Of a DNA stretch of 64,000 nucleotides, positions 33,545 to 45,216 are shown piece after piece. The position numbers and the translations under genes are program-made. Every line of letters starts with the position of its first letter. Within the stretch, counting starts at the first letter, position 1. Under the pieces are notes generated by a model that saw only the letters and a list, made by a program, of their open reading frames with translations, was not told where the DNA came from and made no database searches. The stretch is from Solen grandis (Eukaryota; Mollusca; Bivalvia; Adapedonta; Solenidae). The stretch covers positions 37,572,330 to 37,636,329 of the forward strand of contig CM037789.1 of the NCBI GenBank assembly GCA_021229015.1. Direction: 5' to 3'.

Positions 33545-34440
33545 TTCGTTTCATACTCTATATATATATTCTTTATTTACGTCTCATCTTTGTACAAAGA
33601 CATATAATTGCACATATCATTAATACTTTATACAAGTACAAAGCCACTCAAAATGAGTTATAAGAGACACGAAACATAAAAAATATAATCAATCAAATAC
33701 AGATGTATATATGTACACGATACAAAACTAGAAACATATGCTAATCCTAACTTAAAAACTCATTAAGATACTACTTTAAATAAGATTCTGAAAGACAAAA
33801 AAGCACACTACTGCCTTACATTAAAGAATGGATGTAAAAAATCGATTATCACCCCTGTCAGACAGTAGATGAACTGATTAGCATCTGCTTCTAGTTTACA
33901 GATAAAAAATGTTTAACTACTACATACATAAAATAGAAGAGAAACATTACTTACATAAATAAAACAATCAAGTATTGAGAATACTGTTGCAGGTTTTGGC
34001 ACTTAATCGACACAGTGTTTCTTCGGATAAAATAAATGAAAGCTTATCAATATCAGGTAGTAGATTAAACGAAGGGTTAATGGAGATAACCTTTTCAATT
34101 AACTCTTTACGACAACTGTTATATAAATCACAATATAATAAAACATGTATTTCTGTTTCAATTACATTATCTCGACAGAATGGACATAGTCGTCCCCCCT
34201 CACTAATCCCCTCATACCTTCCCGTTTCTATTCTAATAGGCGCTACACCACATCTAAACTTGCTGACAGCAGCCCTGTGTTTCGGTGCCATGATAATCTT
34301 ACAATAACGTTCTGGCTTATACTCTGTTTTAAATTTGCAATAATTTCTTAGCTTATTACTACCCCTTCCAGATTTACCATTTGTTTTATTTATATTTTGC
34401 GAACAGATCAGACGAGGTTTCATTTCACAAGAAGAAATTG
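33545..34440 (-). mobile_element. 5'-truncated LINE 3' end
   Basis: A 151-residue minus ORF (34423-33968) is the C-terminal end of a non-LTR retrotransposon polyprotein. It has a basic stretch, FRCGVAPIRIETGRYEG, then a zinc-binding-type motif CPFC...HVLLYC (C-x2-C, H, C), as found after the reverse transcriptase in invertebrate LINEs. About 400 nt of AT-rich 3' UTR follows. No reverse transcriptase domain remains: the copy is cut off near 34440, directly beside the plus-strand nuclease-like gene whose N-terminus it may have displaced. Clade cannot be assigned. Confidence 0.75.
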
Positions 34441-34481
34441 TTTATTGTTACTCATGTTTACCATTTAATTGGAAACTGTTC

Positions 34482-35576
34482 ATGCAAAATAGGGGTAATA
34501 AAACGGAGTATCTTAAGTTAATGGAAAAAGAATTAATTCATCTAAGTCTGCATCTATTGCCATCGAATAAAAGTTTTGTAATTGGTGGATTACATGAAGC
34601 GGAGACTGATATGGTTAAAAATGGAAGTAATACTAAGCTCATTTCCCACAAAACAAAAATATAAAAGAAGCAGATAGCTTGGTTTGGTTTTATGCGAAAC
34701 TTAGTAAATTCAGCAAAGCCATAATATATTCTCCAGACAATGATGTTTATCATATAGGTGTTCCTAAAATGGATGAATTTAGAATCGCTGGCAAGGACAT
34801 ATATATACTAACTGATTTCAGTGATAAACATTACATTGGCATTTATAAACTCAAACAACTGATAAATCAGGATACAGATTTTATGTCAACAAGTGCAGAT
34901 TGTATGAACATTATTCAAATGTTATACATATGTACTGGTTGTGATTTTGTTTCATATTTTGTTGGACATGGCACATCCTCTTTTCTACAAACTCTTAAAA
35001 GTCATTTTATAAATGGTTGTAGTACACTAAATGACATCTGCATTGGTACATTAGGTTATTTCAAAGAAAATTACATGGACGGATTTCTGTCATTTATTCG
35101 TCTAGTTTGCACAGAATACTTTACGAAATACAAGTATGCTTTTTCAAACATATACATTTTTGAACAGTTCAGAATCTGTATTTGCTCATTTCAAAGTGGA
35201 AGATCTTTCACCTTATCTTTCACCTTATGCTAATCATGAATTATTTGTTGTCTTCGTTTTTCAGAGCAGCTTCAGAAGAAAAATATATCCCGTCCTTTGA
35301 GGCTCTCTTACTTCACTGGAAGAGGTGTTCCTGGGTAGTCAAAGTATGGGATCAGTGTCTCTCTTCTAATGTTATATACCCAGATCAATCATGGCTGGGT
35401 AATAAAAAGCAATGAATTAGAAATTGTATGGGACACACCTGAAAATTTTGAAGAAAAAAATGAATCCGTTAAGCGTTGGATTTGAATGTAAGAAAAGTTT
35501 CTGTGCATCAAAATCATATGGCTGTAGAAGAAAAAACAGGCATTGCGGACCGGCTTGTAATAAATGTTAAGGGAGG
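34482..35576 (+). pseudogene. PIN/XPG-like nuclease with CXC-type Cys tail, decayed
   Basis: A multi-frame plus-strand gene. First part (34482-34664): a helical segment then FVIGGLHEAETD. After a stop the next frame continues (34667-35170) with EADSLVWFYA, YSPDNDVYHIG (acidic D-x-D) and CTGCDFVSYFVG, the GCD signature of XPG/FEN1-like PIN nucleases. A third part (35262-35411) has PSFEALLLHWKRCSWV. The last frame (about 35484-35576) gives a Cys-rich tail with a GCRRK...HCGPACNKC pattern like CXC domains. Invertebrate genomes carry many copies of this architecture. At least three frame breaks and a LINE-disrupted 5' side argue for a pseudogene. Nuclease function is inferred from motifs; the parent mobile element is not known to me. 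Confidence 0.6.
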
Positions 35577-35589
35577 GGAGTGTAACCAC

Positions 35590-36294
35590 AAACTGTCAGA
35601 GTCAACCTCATACATAGCAATGATTGCGTTAGTGCAATTGAACAATTAGAAATTAAAATTACTATTCTGACGTCTTTAAGGTGTCGTAAACGTGCAGGAA
35701 TGTAATGCGGTGCAACTCCTATTGATCAGATAAGGTGAATGTTGTATTGTTCTTGAGTGTTATTGTTAATATCAGATAAGGTTAACGTTGAATTGTTCTT
35801 TTATTGACGGCATGCTATTGTTTTAAGTGCTTATAAAGAAAGGATTAGAATAGCATTGATCGTTTGGTGTTTTTTTTAATAAGATAAAGAGATGCGATAA
35901 GGCGTACGTTGCATTTTTTTTCAAGTGTTTGATGTGTATACAAAACGAATATTGTTTTGTTCTTTTATTACCAACTCAGTGACTTTAATGTTTTCAAAAC
36001 ATGTGGCTGTTTTTTCTGCGAATTGAAAATGACTCAAGCACAACTTTTACAAAAGAATAATGAGATGAATGAAGAGGGATTTGAAAAAATTACATGGCTA
36101 CCGGGGACTAAAATAATAACATGTATTTTAGAAGCCTGTTTTATGATGGTGTTAAAAAGAAAACAATATCAAATCAAAGTGTGTTTAAAAAAAAAGAACA
36201 AAAGAAGTTTACATTCAGTTAAGAAATTTTGAAAACCTTTGTGATTTAAAAGATTGTATTCAATTTTTGTCATCATTCTTAACGGACTGTCATC
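35590..36294 (+). other. Linker with a 91-codon unassigned ORF
   Basis: The ORF 35957-36232 (plus) has CGCFFCELK near its start and a Lys-rich C-terminus; it is not recognised. Two 'atcagataaggt(g/t)aa' phrases lie near 35720-35790. The region sits between the nuclease-like pseudogene and the BIR gene on the same strand. Confidence 0.3.
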
Positions 36295-36594
36295 ATGTCA
36301 ACAAAACAATTAATAGAGTTGGACTTTAAGTCATCACCCTTGATATTTTTTGAAGATCGTTTAAACAGCTTTGATTTGTGGCCGCCTCAAATGCAACCTA
36401 ACAAGTTTCAGCTTTCATCAGCTGAATATTTTAATTTACGGGTAAAAATGACACAGTGGGGTGTTTTTCATGTGCCTTAAGACTACACAAGGGGGGGGGA
36501 GAGGAGAGACGATCCATTAACAGAACACAAATTGCATTCACCAAGTTGTTTATTTTTAAAAAACATAGGACAGTTAAAAAGAATCAAAAAGTGA
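36295..36594 (+). pseudogene. Single-BIR (IAP-like) protein, frame-broken
   Basis: About 100 codons from ATG 36295 to TGA 36592. The first frame has FEDRLNSFDLWPPQM and LSSAEYF, the N-terminal half of a baculoviral IAP repeat (R..SF..WP....LS.A..). After one frame change, CFSC is read at 36462-36473. After a second change in or near the G-run 36491-36499, GDDPLTEH and a Cys six residues later are read (His 36526-36528, Cys 36547-36549). So all four zinc ligands (Cys, Cys, His, Cys) are present at normal spacing. No RING follows. BIR proteins bind caspases or other partners; many DNA viruses and viral-like elements carry one. The breaks may be decay or homopolymer error. Confidence 0.7.
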
Positions 36595-36731
36595 CCGTTA
36601 GAATTTGAAATTTGTGTGAAATATAAATACTGTAAATTTTTCAACGTTCACTCAGAACCTCTTCACCACACAAAAAAAGAGCACATCGTACATGTAGAAT
36701 TGCTTGTTTTAATACACTATCCGAAGATATA

Positions 36732-37007
36732 ATGAATGATGATAAAAGCTGTGATTCAATGACGGTCAATGTCGATGAAGAAGAATTTACAACCCCACCA
36801 GATGATCATTGTATTTCACCATCTGCAAATGTGATGTTGATGAATTTATATTTTGACTTTCTATATGAAACAGTGAGAAAGAACTGTTATGGATGTCATA
36901 CAAACCATCCTTCTCAACACCAACACGACTGTATTATAAACACTAATGATGAAGAATATCAAATTGATTTTTACTTTGAAGATATGTTGAAGGCAGTAAT
37001 TGAATAG
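36732..37007 (+). CDS. NCYGC-family Cys/His protein, second copy
   Basis: A 91-residue intact ORF with an acidic N-terminus (D/E-rich to residue 30), a helical stretch, then KNCYGCHTNHPSQHQHDC near residues 53-70 and a short acidic C-terminus. The Cys/His cluster matches that of the 150-residue protein at 16547-16999 in the Polinton-like element: N-C-Y-G-C, H-P-S-Q, Q-H, C at the same spacing. The preceding aromatic helix is also similar. It is shorter because it stops where the other continues. On the same strand as the BIR gene 138 nt upstream. It may be expressed, or a remnant of a second element. Function is unknown. Confidence 0.65.
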   Translation: MNDDKSCDSMTVNVDEEEFTTPPDDHCISPSANVMLMNLYFDFLYETVRKNCYGCHTNHPSQHQHDCIINTNDEEYQIDFYFEDMLKAVIE

Positions 37008-37034
37008 GACATTATTCAATCTTGAGAGGAGGTT

Positions 37035-37220
37035 ATGCACATTTCAAAACTTTCCCCAGCCATTATACAATTACATAAGCGTGTCATTGAAAGCAAAGAC
37101 TTTCTTTGTGTGATGAAAACAGAGCAGTGGAAAAACAAAATGAAGAGAATGGTATTGACGATTACACGCTTGGAGGACACACTTTTCCGCACATCATTTT
37201 CAGCGACAATAATATGTTAA
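37035..37220 (+). CDS. Small ORF after the NCYGC gene, unassigned
   Basis: A 61-residue ORF starting 27 nt after the NCYGC stop, rich in K, M and I, with a Trp-Lys helix (EQWKNKMKRM). The homologous protein at 16547-16999 also has a Trp-containing helical C-terminal half, so this could be a detached C-terminus. That is positional inference; similarity is too weak to state. Confidence 0.3.
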   Translation: MHISKLSPAIIQLHKRVIESKDFLCVMKTEQWKNKMKRMVLTITRLEDTLFRTSFSATIIC

Positions 37221-37454
37221 CAACATTTTAAAGTGACTTACTTATGTTCTCATTCAACTTGACAATTATTTTGTTTTTCTCTTATGATATGTTTTAAACT
37301 AATATTGTGTTTTCTTGTATTGTATTGTACTTCTTAAAATTGATATATCTTTGAACGTGTACCTTTGAAGATTGAAGTGTTCTGATTAATACATTAAAAT
37401 GAAATGCAAAGTATGTTTATACATTAAAATGAAATGCAAAGTAAAATAGTTCAC

Positions 37455-37700
37455 GCGTAATTTTGAAATAGAAAGAAACATTCAAGTATCTAAAACAATC
37501 AAGTACCTTGTCAAGTTTTACACTTAATTAACAGTAGATATAGTGTATATAAATCGGGTCTTATACTTCTGAAGTTCATACAGTCAGGTTCATGACACTA
37601 ATTCAGATTGATTTGTAATAAATAGAGTGCGAATTCGATTGTCTTACTACCGACTATAATTGCAGGAGAGAGTGTGGAGTTTTTGCGTCATGTGGCTTTT
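37455..37700 (+). repeat. Diverged third copy of the long inverted-repeat sequence
   Basis: Aligns with about 8560-8790: 'ttgaaatagaaagaaacattcaagtatct', 'aatcaagtacc', 'acagtagata', 'gttcatgac' and 'gagtttttgcgtcatgtgg' recur in order, with clear divergence. Confidence 0.6.
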
Positions 37701-38407
37701 GCCTCTATTGTATCAATTATTAAAATGTTACCGGTGTCACGAGCTACATCAGCTACTACTGATGTCATCAATACTAATCATTCGCCGCCGCATCAAGCTC
37801 CGCCCATATTGGTCTTGGTCACGTAAGCACCATATTTTCTCCATATCAAGATATCACAGTTCATTTTATGCAATATATTTTTCGAATTTTGAACGAAATA
37901 CAAGCGTAAATTGAATTATAATTTGTCCACCTTAATCCTTCAATGAAATGCTTGCATTTCGTTCAAAATTTGAAAATTATATTATGGATGTAGAGCTTCT
38001 GATTGGTCACATATTTAAGGTAACTTCTAAATTTTGTTTTTTGTTATGCATATTGATGAAAAGCGCGCGAATTAATGAAAGAATAAAGTCGACAACTGCC
38101 ATATGTTGAAATAAACATAACTTAATCGACATTCGGGTGAGTGGGAGATGCTAGACAGATTGGTAGTATAGCAATAATTTTATAAAAAAACAAACGTTTT
38201 TCCTTTTCGAAATTCCAACCGTTTTAATAAAAAAATTGAAACACAATAACAAAATAAAATATGGCCTTTATTGCCCTGCAATTGCACGTGAAGGGGGAAT
38301 TTTGTACGCTCAAGCGTCCGGATACAGGAATATATTGTATGGTCACGTGATATTTAAAAAAAAGTGCCTTTGATTGGACGTAAAAAAAATAGGTAGATAT
38401 TTGTTTT

Positions 38408-38475
38408 GAGTATGAAATATATCTCACTAAGAGTGAGAATTTTTAGATATTGTCAAGAGCGCGAATCAAGATTAA
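38408..38475 (+). repeat. ATGAAATATATCTCAC repeat
   Basis: 'agtatgaaatatatctcactaagagtgaga...agatattgtcaagagcgcgaa' is repeated at 63055-63135 (ATGAAATATATCTCACAAAG...). A short dispersed repeat. 37.7-38.4 kb otherwise holds no supportable gene. Confidence 0.6.
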
Positions 38476-38490
38476 TTATTAATTGTAATA

Positions 38491-38939
38491 ATTCTTTAAT
38501 TTGTTAAGTCTTTAATGTATACGAGTATTCTGAAAGTTAACAAGTCATTATTTAGTAACGAACCATATGATTGCAAAACTAAATACATTACCTTAAACAA
38601 ACGTTAAATTAATTGCCTGAAAGTCATTCTCTTTGATATGCTATAGTATATGATGTTTGTTGTTTTTCACTTCCTTTAATCTCTCTCTCTCTCCTAATAT
38701 AACTATATACTTCTTGTGTTTGACTGTTTTATTAATTCTTTAATTTGTTAAGTCTTTAATCTGTATACGAGTATCCTGTATGTTCATAAGTAGGTTCTCT
38801 ATCACTCCATATATTATTCATTGACGAACCATATAATTGCAAAACTAAACACATTACCTGAAGCAAACGTTAAATAAATTGCTTGAAAGTCATTCTCTTT
38901 GATATGCTATAGTATATGATGCTTGTTTTTCACTTCCTT

Positions 38940-38970
<31 letters not shown>

Positions 38971-38990
38971 CTTTATGTTTGTTTTTCACT
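38491..38990. repeat. ~244-bp tandem duplication with CT microsatellites
   Basis: Copy 1 starts at 38491 and copy 2 at 38735 with ATTCTTTAATTTGTTAAGTC. Both contain 'gaaagtcattctctttgatatgctatagtatatgat' in the same order and end in (CT)n, longer in copy 2. Confidence 0.9.
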
Positions 38991-39243
38991 TCTCTCTCTC
39001 TCTCTTTCCTGATATAACTATACTTCTTTCTCTTTCTGATGAATATACATATATCATGGCTATATCTGGATCTTTTACTTCTGGGTGGAGACACTGATCA
39101 TACTTCACCACTTTTGGGCCAAAGGTAGCTTCTTTCCCAAATATATTGCAGCCTCAATGTAGAACTTTTGCATCCTCCTGAACAGAGGCCTTCTTTTCCC
39201 CTCACTTAGTGTATCCAGGGCTTGCTTGCTCTCTCCTGTTTCC

Positions 39244-40664
39244 ATATCTCTTATTAAATCTAGCAGGTTCTATCTATTGTCCATATCTATGTGAATCAGT
39301 TTCTTACTGGTAGCATTCCTGACTAGGTCATCTTTAACAAATCGGTTCATGGCTTTCCTTAAAAGGTCTGTTAATTCAGAGTGAAACAGGTGTATCAATG
39401 ATTCTTGTTTCTGGAACAGAAGAAAGGACTGAACAATGTTCCACAGTTGAAGAGTAGCTGAATGTTCATCTCTTGAGAGGAGAGTCCTTGGCATATTTTT
39501 TTGTATCTATCATTCCTTTTTAAGAAGTAGCTGGTGTAGTTCTTTTCACTGTTTGTGAAAGATCCCTAAAAAAAATTGCTTACGTGCATCACAGTTTTTT
39601 CTGATGCGTTTTAAGGCAGTAATGAGTGTTAGCTAAAGGCACTGTATATGTCTAACAAAAGCATCTCCACTGAGATCCATATTTTGTAGCGTTTGTTCGA
39701 AATCTTCTGACACGGGTCGCTTTCAAATCAATAGTGAGCACCTCAACATCTTTATCAAATACATCTAAACCTTTCCTAAAAGCATTGTGCACAACATGTA
39801 AAGAACATGGAGGGGACTCAACAAGACCTTGGAGGCCATTCGACTTTAGGTGATGATCGAAAAGATTCAAAATTTTCTTGTTTACATTTGGTCCATCATT
39901 ACCAATTCTCATAAACTGATGGCTTGACAACCTGATACTATCCACTACCTCCAAACTGTTGATTATCATCTCAAACAGCATGTCCAAACATCACAGCTTT
40001 AAAAAAATGTGTCACAACTTCTCCCCTTTCTGCACTCCAAAACCTCAACAGGACTTCGCACTATTTATTGCCTTGTACATTTCCGAATCATCAAACTGTA
40101 TAGTGTATAGTACGTTACTTTCTATGATTTTTATTACAAATATTTGTTCGGAAAATGGTCCCAAACCATCAGAGAGAATGTAAGATATATTGGATTAGCT
40201 CATTGTAAATTTTCACTGATTTTTCCTGGAAACATAGCTGCAAATAATGTCATCATAAGAGCTAAATGTAAAGATGGCAGCTACTTTCATGGCTCACTAC
40301 ATTTCTGCTGTCATTACTTGATCTTTCTGAGGTTTAGATAACAAAGTAATCTGTTTTGATGACCCAGCGACATTCCCATCTCCTTGTGAAGTGGTGATTT
40401 TTTTTCTTTCGACACAATGAAAATCATCTGAGTGCTGCTTATGCTGGTCTTCAACTTTGCAATTTTCTCACGCTTTTGGCCCTCAGCATGGTGCAATATC
40501 TGTGAGGCATCAGTATTGCCACACTGAATTGTCTTCGTACACAAAAAGCAGTAACCAGCATAGTTTGAAGAGAAGTCTTTTCTACACCATGTTCTTAGTA
40601 GATATCCATTACAGTCTGTTTTTCCAAGCCAGGACTGGTTAAACTTTGTATTTCCGTTTGGCAT
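39244..40664 (-). pseudogene. hAT-like transposase remnant
   Basis: Minus-strand pieces in order. 40664-40314: an N-terminal zinc-finger-like region with WLGKTDCNGYLLRTWCRKD and GYCFLC...HHAEG (C-x2-C and His, TTF/BED-type). 39987-39652: QFMRIGNDGPNVNKKIL, then CSLHVVHNAFRKGL, typical of the hAT-like core, around a catalytic Asp. 39494-39270: a helical C-terminal piece. Internal stops and missing segments separate them, so no active enzyme is made. Terminal repeats were not found. Superfamily assignment rests on the GPNVN and CSLH..HNAF signatures. Confidence 0.65.
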
Positions 40665-42295
40665 TATTTCTGGTTAAAGTAAAAACAACCATGCATTCCA
40701 ATACCTGTTAATACAGTCTAGCTGAGAAATAAACCTAAGCAGGTGAGCTAGCTACCAGATGATGGTGTATTATGTCAACATGAAAATCAACTAATTTTAA
40801 ATACTATAATAATGTCATTAATACAGATAAGTTTTACATGCAGTCATCTTGACAAAATACACAACCATGTGATGGAAATTGATTACGCAATACCAATTTG
40901 AGAAAGTTTCTAGTTAGTGACATTGAATTGCCTTTATCCTGATTTCAGTTGATAATAAGTACACTGCTGAACTCGGTTCATACTTAACAGCAATTGGTCA
41001 GTGTACTGTTATAACCCACAGATACCATTGCTTTCGTTGCAACGAAATTTTATAATTCAAGTTAGATATAGATAATTTTTATTAGAGACAAATAGGTCAG
41101 CTAACAGAGGAAAAGTATGTAAAATTTCAAGACCAAACACCTGAAAATCTTTTAAATAAAAATGGATTTTTGAATCAATACAGAAGCATGGCAACTGTGG
41201 ATTCCCTCAGCTACTGTATCATTGGGAGTATCAGTGAAAAGGTTTAGCATTGTAAAAAAGCATCAACACATTTACTAGGAGGAACATGAAAGTTGTATGA
41301 AATATTTACCTGTGGGCCAGTATGCTACTGACTGACTGGCCAAGTTGCTTTCAAGTATGGACGTCACACGGACCGAACCATTTACTACTGATATCTTTTT
41401 AGTATTGTTTGCATATTTTTCTTTTAATTTTTAAGTGAAAAAGTGGAGATAAAAGAGCTATTTCAGAAAAGAGTAGGAAAAGATGGGCTCAAATGAAAAA
41501 AGTAGGAAAAAGTAGGAAAAGTAGGGACCAGCAAAAAGCCTGGGATTAGTATAAGTTGTAAGAACTTGTTTCCTAAGCGACGTAAAATAAATATATAAGT
41601 TTAAGATAAACCCAGTTTGGCGAATATTTCTTATGTTCATGTAAAAGATGTTCATATAAATGATGATCGAGCTAAGCATTTAGTGGAGTTTGACCAATAA
41701 GCATGCAAACTTGAACGATGAAAAGAAATCATCCCGATTAGTGTTAATGTTGATCAATAATCGCCGGTTGGATCTCTTAGTTACTCTTAGATCATTCATT
41801 GACATACTTATGGACAAGCTCTCAGTCATATTGACTGAAAACCGATCGAGGCGCGTGACAAAAACGACTGTAATACATCAAAGTAAATTTTGGGCCATTG
41901 ATAAAGATCGCGATCATTGGCGACGTTTCTATGCTCAAATCGTTTTACCTTTGCAGGCCTTAGTAACGTCACAGGGAAAGCGCATGATGTCCATCTAGAA
42001 GTATTCGATTGTTGAATCTCTTAAGAGAAAGTACGACAGATCAGCTGTACAGTACATAAACAATTCAGATCCCAATCGGGTCTTGTAAGAAAATGCCAGG
42101 ATCCTGTCAATGGAAACAGGTGGGACTATCTAAATGATTATGTGCAATAGATTGCGGTCATATCAAGAAACGCTTTATTTCTTTACAATAGATACATTCA
42201 TTACCAGCGTCCAATAACTGCAGCAGCTGTCTTCACAACGTGTTTCGTTTATTTTAACACACGCCGATTACACAAGCAACAAAAAGCCACTCAAA
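40665..42295. other. No gene recognised
   Basis: AT-rich. The 102-codon plus ORF at 41690-41998 shows no domain I recognise. The short array 'agtaggaaaa' near 41470-41525 is a local tandem. Confidence 0.4.
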
Positions 42296-43291
42296 CGGTG
42301 CATAACCATATCGGCGGGCTCTCTGCGGAAATCGCTATATCGGCAGGCTCCGTGGGTTCGCATCGGTCATTCTTTGTCATAAACACAAACACACGTTGGA
42401 CAGATGGCAGAAAAAGGAATCAATTTTCACTTTCAACAGGTGAATTGCTCAATATTAAGTAGTAGTACACGGAATATTAGAATATATTTACTATGTATAT
42501 ACGTGTAAACACTTTAATTATCAGCGACTGCGCTTTGAAACTCGGACAAACAGTTTAGTGATGTACCAACATGGAACACAATCTCGGTACTTCTTCAGGC
42601 TTTAGCGAGTTATTGCTTTGATTACGCCCATAATATGAACATCGTACGTATTCATTTAGGTATAATTTTCAAGGAGATACCGATAAATTGACCGATATTT
42701 ATGTAAATTTCTTGATTAGCCCCAACGTTCGGTTTTGTTCGTGCACGGGAGGTCTCTCTGCACATCATTTTTTGAAGCACAGGCAGACTCTCTGCATTTT
42801 TCACAGACAGGCTCCCTGCATTTTGCCAGCGATTGGTTTTTTTAAAGCATACTGCTAGCGTACTTTTTATTTTATTGCTATGAAGTAACATTTTCATGAT
42901 TCTGGCCCTTCATTTGTTTCAAAACAGACCATTCATTCTCCATTACACAAGAAGCAGGATAGCTTGTCAGTTTTGTGACGATATATGTCAACAAGTTAAT
43001 ATTACACATTCGATTGGTATTAACACTCTGTGGCTGCAAATATCTTTGAAATATAAAATTTTTCTTCCTCGCATGTACATGTATACTGTTCATTCAAACA
43101 GAAATAAAACTAAAATATCGGCGTAATCGCGTTGCTACGGCAACTGAAAGTGATATTGAAATAAATATCTATTTTCTAAAAAAAAAAAAAAAAAGACTTC
43201 TGTGACATTGTCTTCCTAGCAAACTTGTAAATTCCGTCAAAATAAAACATAGCTGCATAAATACTCTTAGGCTTTGAAATAAAAACGGTTG

Positions 43292-43357
43292 TTTGTAAAT
43301 CTAATGACTTTAGTTTGTAAATCTAATGACTTTAGTTTGTAAATCTAATGACTTTAC
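43292..43357. repeat. 22-bp tandem x3
   Basis: Three perfect units of TTTGTAAATCTAATGACTTT plus AG inside the foldback element. Confidence 0.95.
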
Positions 43358-44619
43358 GGTGATTTTTACTCGTAAAAAATAAATAACATCGGTATTGCAA
43401 GTTATATACATGGAATTTTCTTTAACATTTCGTTACCCATAGAACTATCCTATTTAAACGTCAAATTCTCACCTTTTTATCAAGAAGGGTGTAAGTTCTT
43501 TTTACTTATCAGAGCAGCATCTTTGAATTTTTTATTCATTGTCCTCACAAAACATTTACATGTAATTATGTTTTTAGTATTTTATTGACCATGGTTAAAA
43601 GTGGCCATTATTAGATATATTTTTGTCGTTTTTTTTCTCCAGTAACAATTAATGACAATTCCATCATTAAACCCAGTGTCTTGGTATTTTGTTTTTGTCA
43701 GTAATAACTTCCATTCACAACCACATGTAATTATGAAACACATTTGGTCTAGCTCTATTGCTGGTTCCTGATTGTTGCATCATTCTATAACGCGATTATT
43801 AGATGTCTCTGTTGATTAGCATGATTCAATTAAAAAGACCGAATACTGTTGATAATTCAATGTATGGTTTCACTTTCGTTTTGTCAAGCATGTTAATGTA
43901 TAAAATGATAACGTTAGCACCTCGTGTGCTTTAAATTAATGGACTTATTGATACATCATTTTTATTTATAGTTCAGTTTTTTAAGTAATATGTTAGTATG
44001 GCACTTATTTCTTTGGCGCGCGTTTAGGAATAAGCAATGCAATTAAAAAATATGAGAATTATTGTAATAACCTGTACTCGGAAATTTAATTTTTTTTTAT
44101 ACTTTTAAATTATTTCTGACTACGAAAACAATACAAATTGTATATAAAGTACGAAAAGTGAAAGTACAAAGAAGGGGTAAGGACCCATGAAATCATCCCT
44201 TTCCGTAAACAATAAGAGAACATGTCTCCCGTGCACCAACAAAACCGAAAGTAGGGGCTAATCAAGAAATGTACATAAATATCGGCCAATTGATCGGTAT
44301 CACCTTGAAAAATATACCTAAAAGAATACGTACGATGTTAATATCATGGGCGTAACCAAAGCAATAACACGCTTAAACCTATAGAAAGTACCGAGGTCGT
44401 GTTCCATGTTGGTACATCACTGAACTGTTTGTCCGAGTTTCAGAGCGCAGTCGCTGATAATTGAGAAGTTTACACGCATATACATAGTAAATATCTTCTA
44501 ATATTCCGTGCACTACTTAATATTGAGCAACTCATCTGAAAAAAGTGACCATTGATCCTTTTTTCTGCCAATTGTCTACCGTGTGTTTGTGTTTATGGCA
44601 GAGAATGACCGGTGCGAAC

Positions 44620-44824
44620 GCTGAGAGTCGGCCGATGTAGCGATTTCCGCAGAGTGCCCGCCGATATGGCGATTTCCGCAATTTCCGCAGAGAGCCCGCC
44701 GATATAGCGATTTCCGCAGAGAGCCCGCCGATATGGCGATTTCCGCAGAGAGCCCGCCGATATAGCGATTTCCGCAGAGAGCCCGCCGATATGGCGATTT
44801 CCGCAGAGAGCCCGCCGATATAGT
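44620..44824. repeat. 29-bp minisatellite with 58-bp higher-order period
   Basis: About seven units around GCGATTTCCGCAGAGAGCCC followed by GCCGATAT. Units alternate TATAG and TATGG at the junction, giving a 58-bp dimer. One unit is shortened near 44673-44683. The unit is not a multiple of 3, which explains long open frames on the minus strand that are not genes. Confidence 0.95.
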
Positions 44825-45216
44825 TATGTACCGTGATTCTACCACATACGCAAAAAAATCGACAAAGGAATCTTCTGTTCTGAAAAAAAAAAGTTGTAAA
44901 TTTTATGTACATGTCCATCTGATTTTCTGATTTAAGGTGCTCTAAAACATCGGGGATTCGTTGAATAATATTTTCCATTGTGGATATGTCAGTTTCTTCA
45001 CATGAGACTGCACTCAGAACAAATCTTGGGTTACGTTGAAGATGTTGATTCCACCAGAGATGTAAATACGTTAACTATAGCTTCGTGATTCCAGCAAAGC
45101 CATATTTTCGAAGGCATGATTTATAGATTCTTCATATCTTCAACTGAACTCCAAATATTCTCTGATTCTGGTGATTGAGAACATCTGTAACTGGTGTTTT
45201 TGTTTTTGAACACTTC

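Larger units (their letters stand above)
42296..44833. mobile_element. 2.5-kb foldback element with ~0.5-kb inverted arms
   Basis: The left arm (42296 to about 42750) starts CGGTGCATAACCATATCGGC. The right arm (about 44228-44833) is its reverse complement and ends GCCGATATAGTTATGTACCG. The arms are colinear over 'gatgtaccaacatggaacac', 'agcgactgcgctttgaaactc' and 'gattagcccc'. The ~1.5 kb centre has no recognisable transposase. The right arm carries an expanded minisatellite next to the terminus; the left arm has only about two diverged units. Confidence 0.85.

Noticed and set aside
41690..41998. 102-codon plus ORF
   Set aside because: No recognisable domain, and no neighbouring exon or promoter evidence.
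44620..44824. CRISPR-like regular repeats
   Set aside because: Units are directly adjacent without spacers, and the host is a eukaryote.
44532..44978. Minus ORFs of 89-148 codons with repeated peptides
   Set aside because: They translate a 29-bp minisatellite; a unit not divisible by 3 opens several frames at once.
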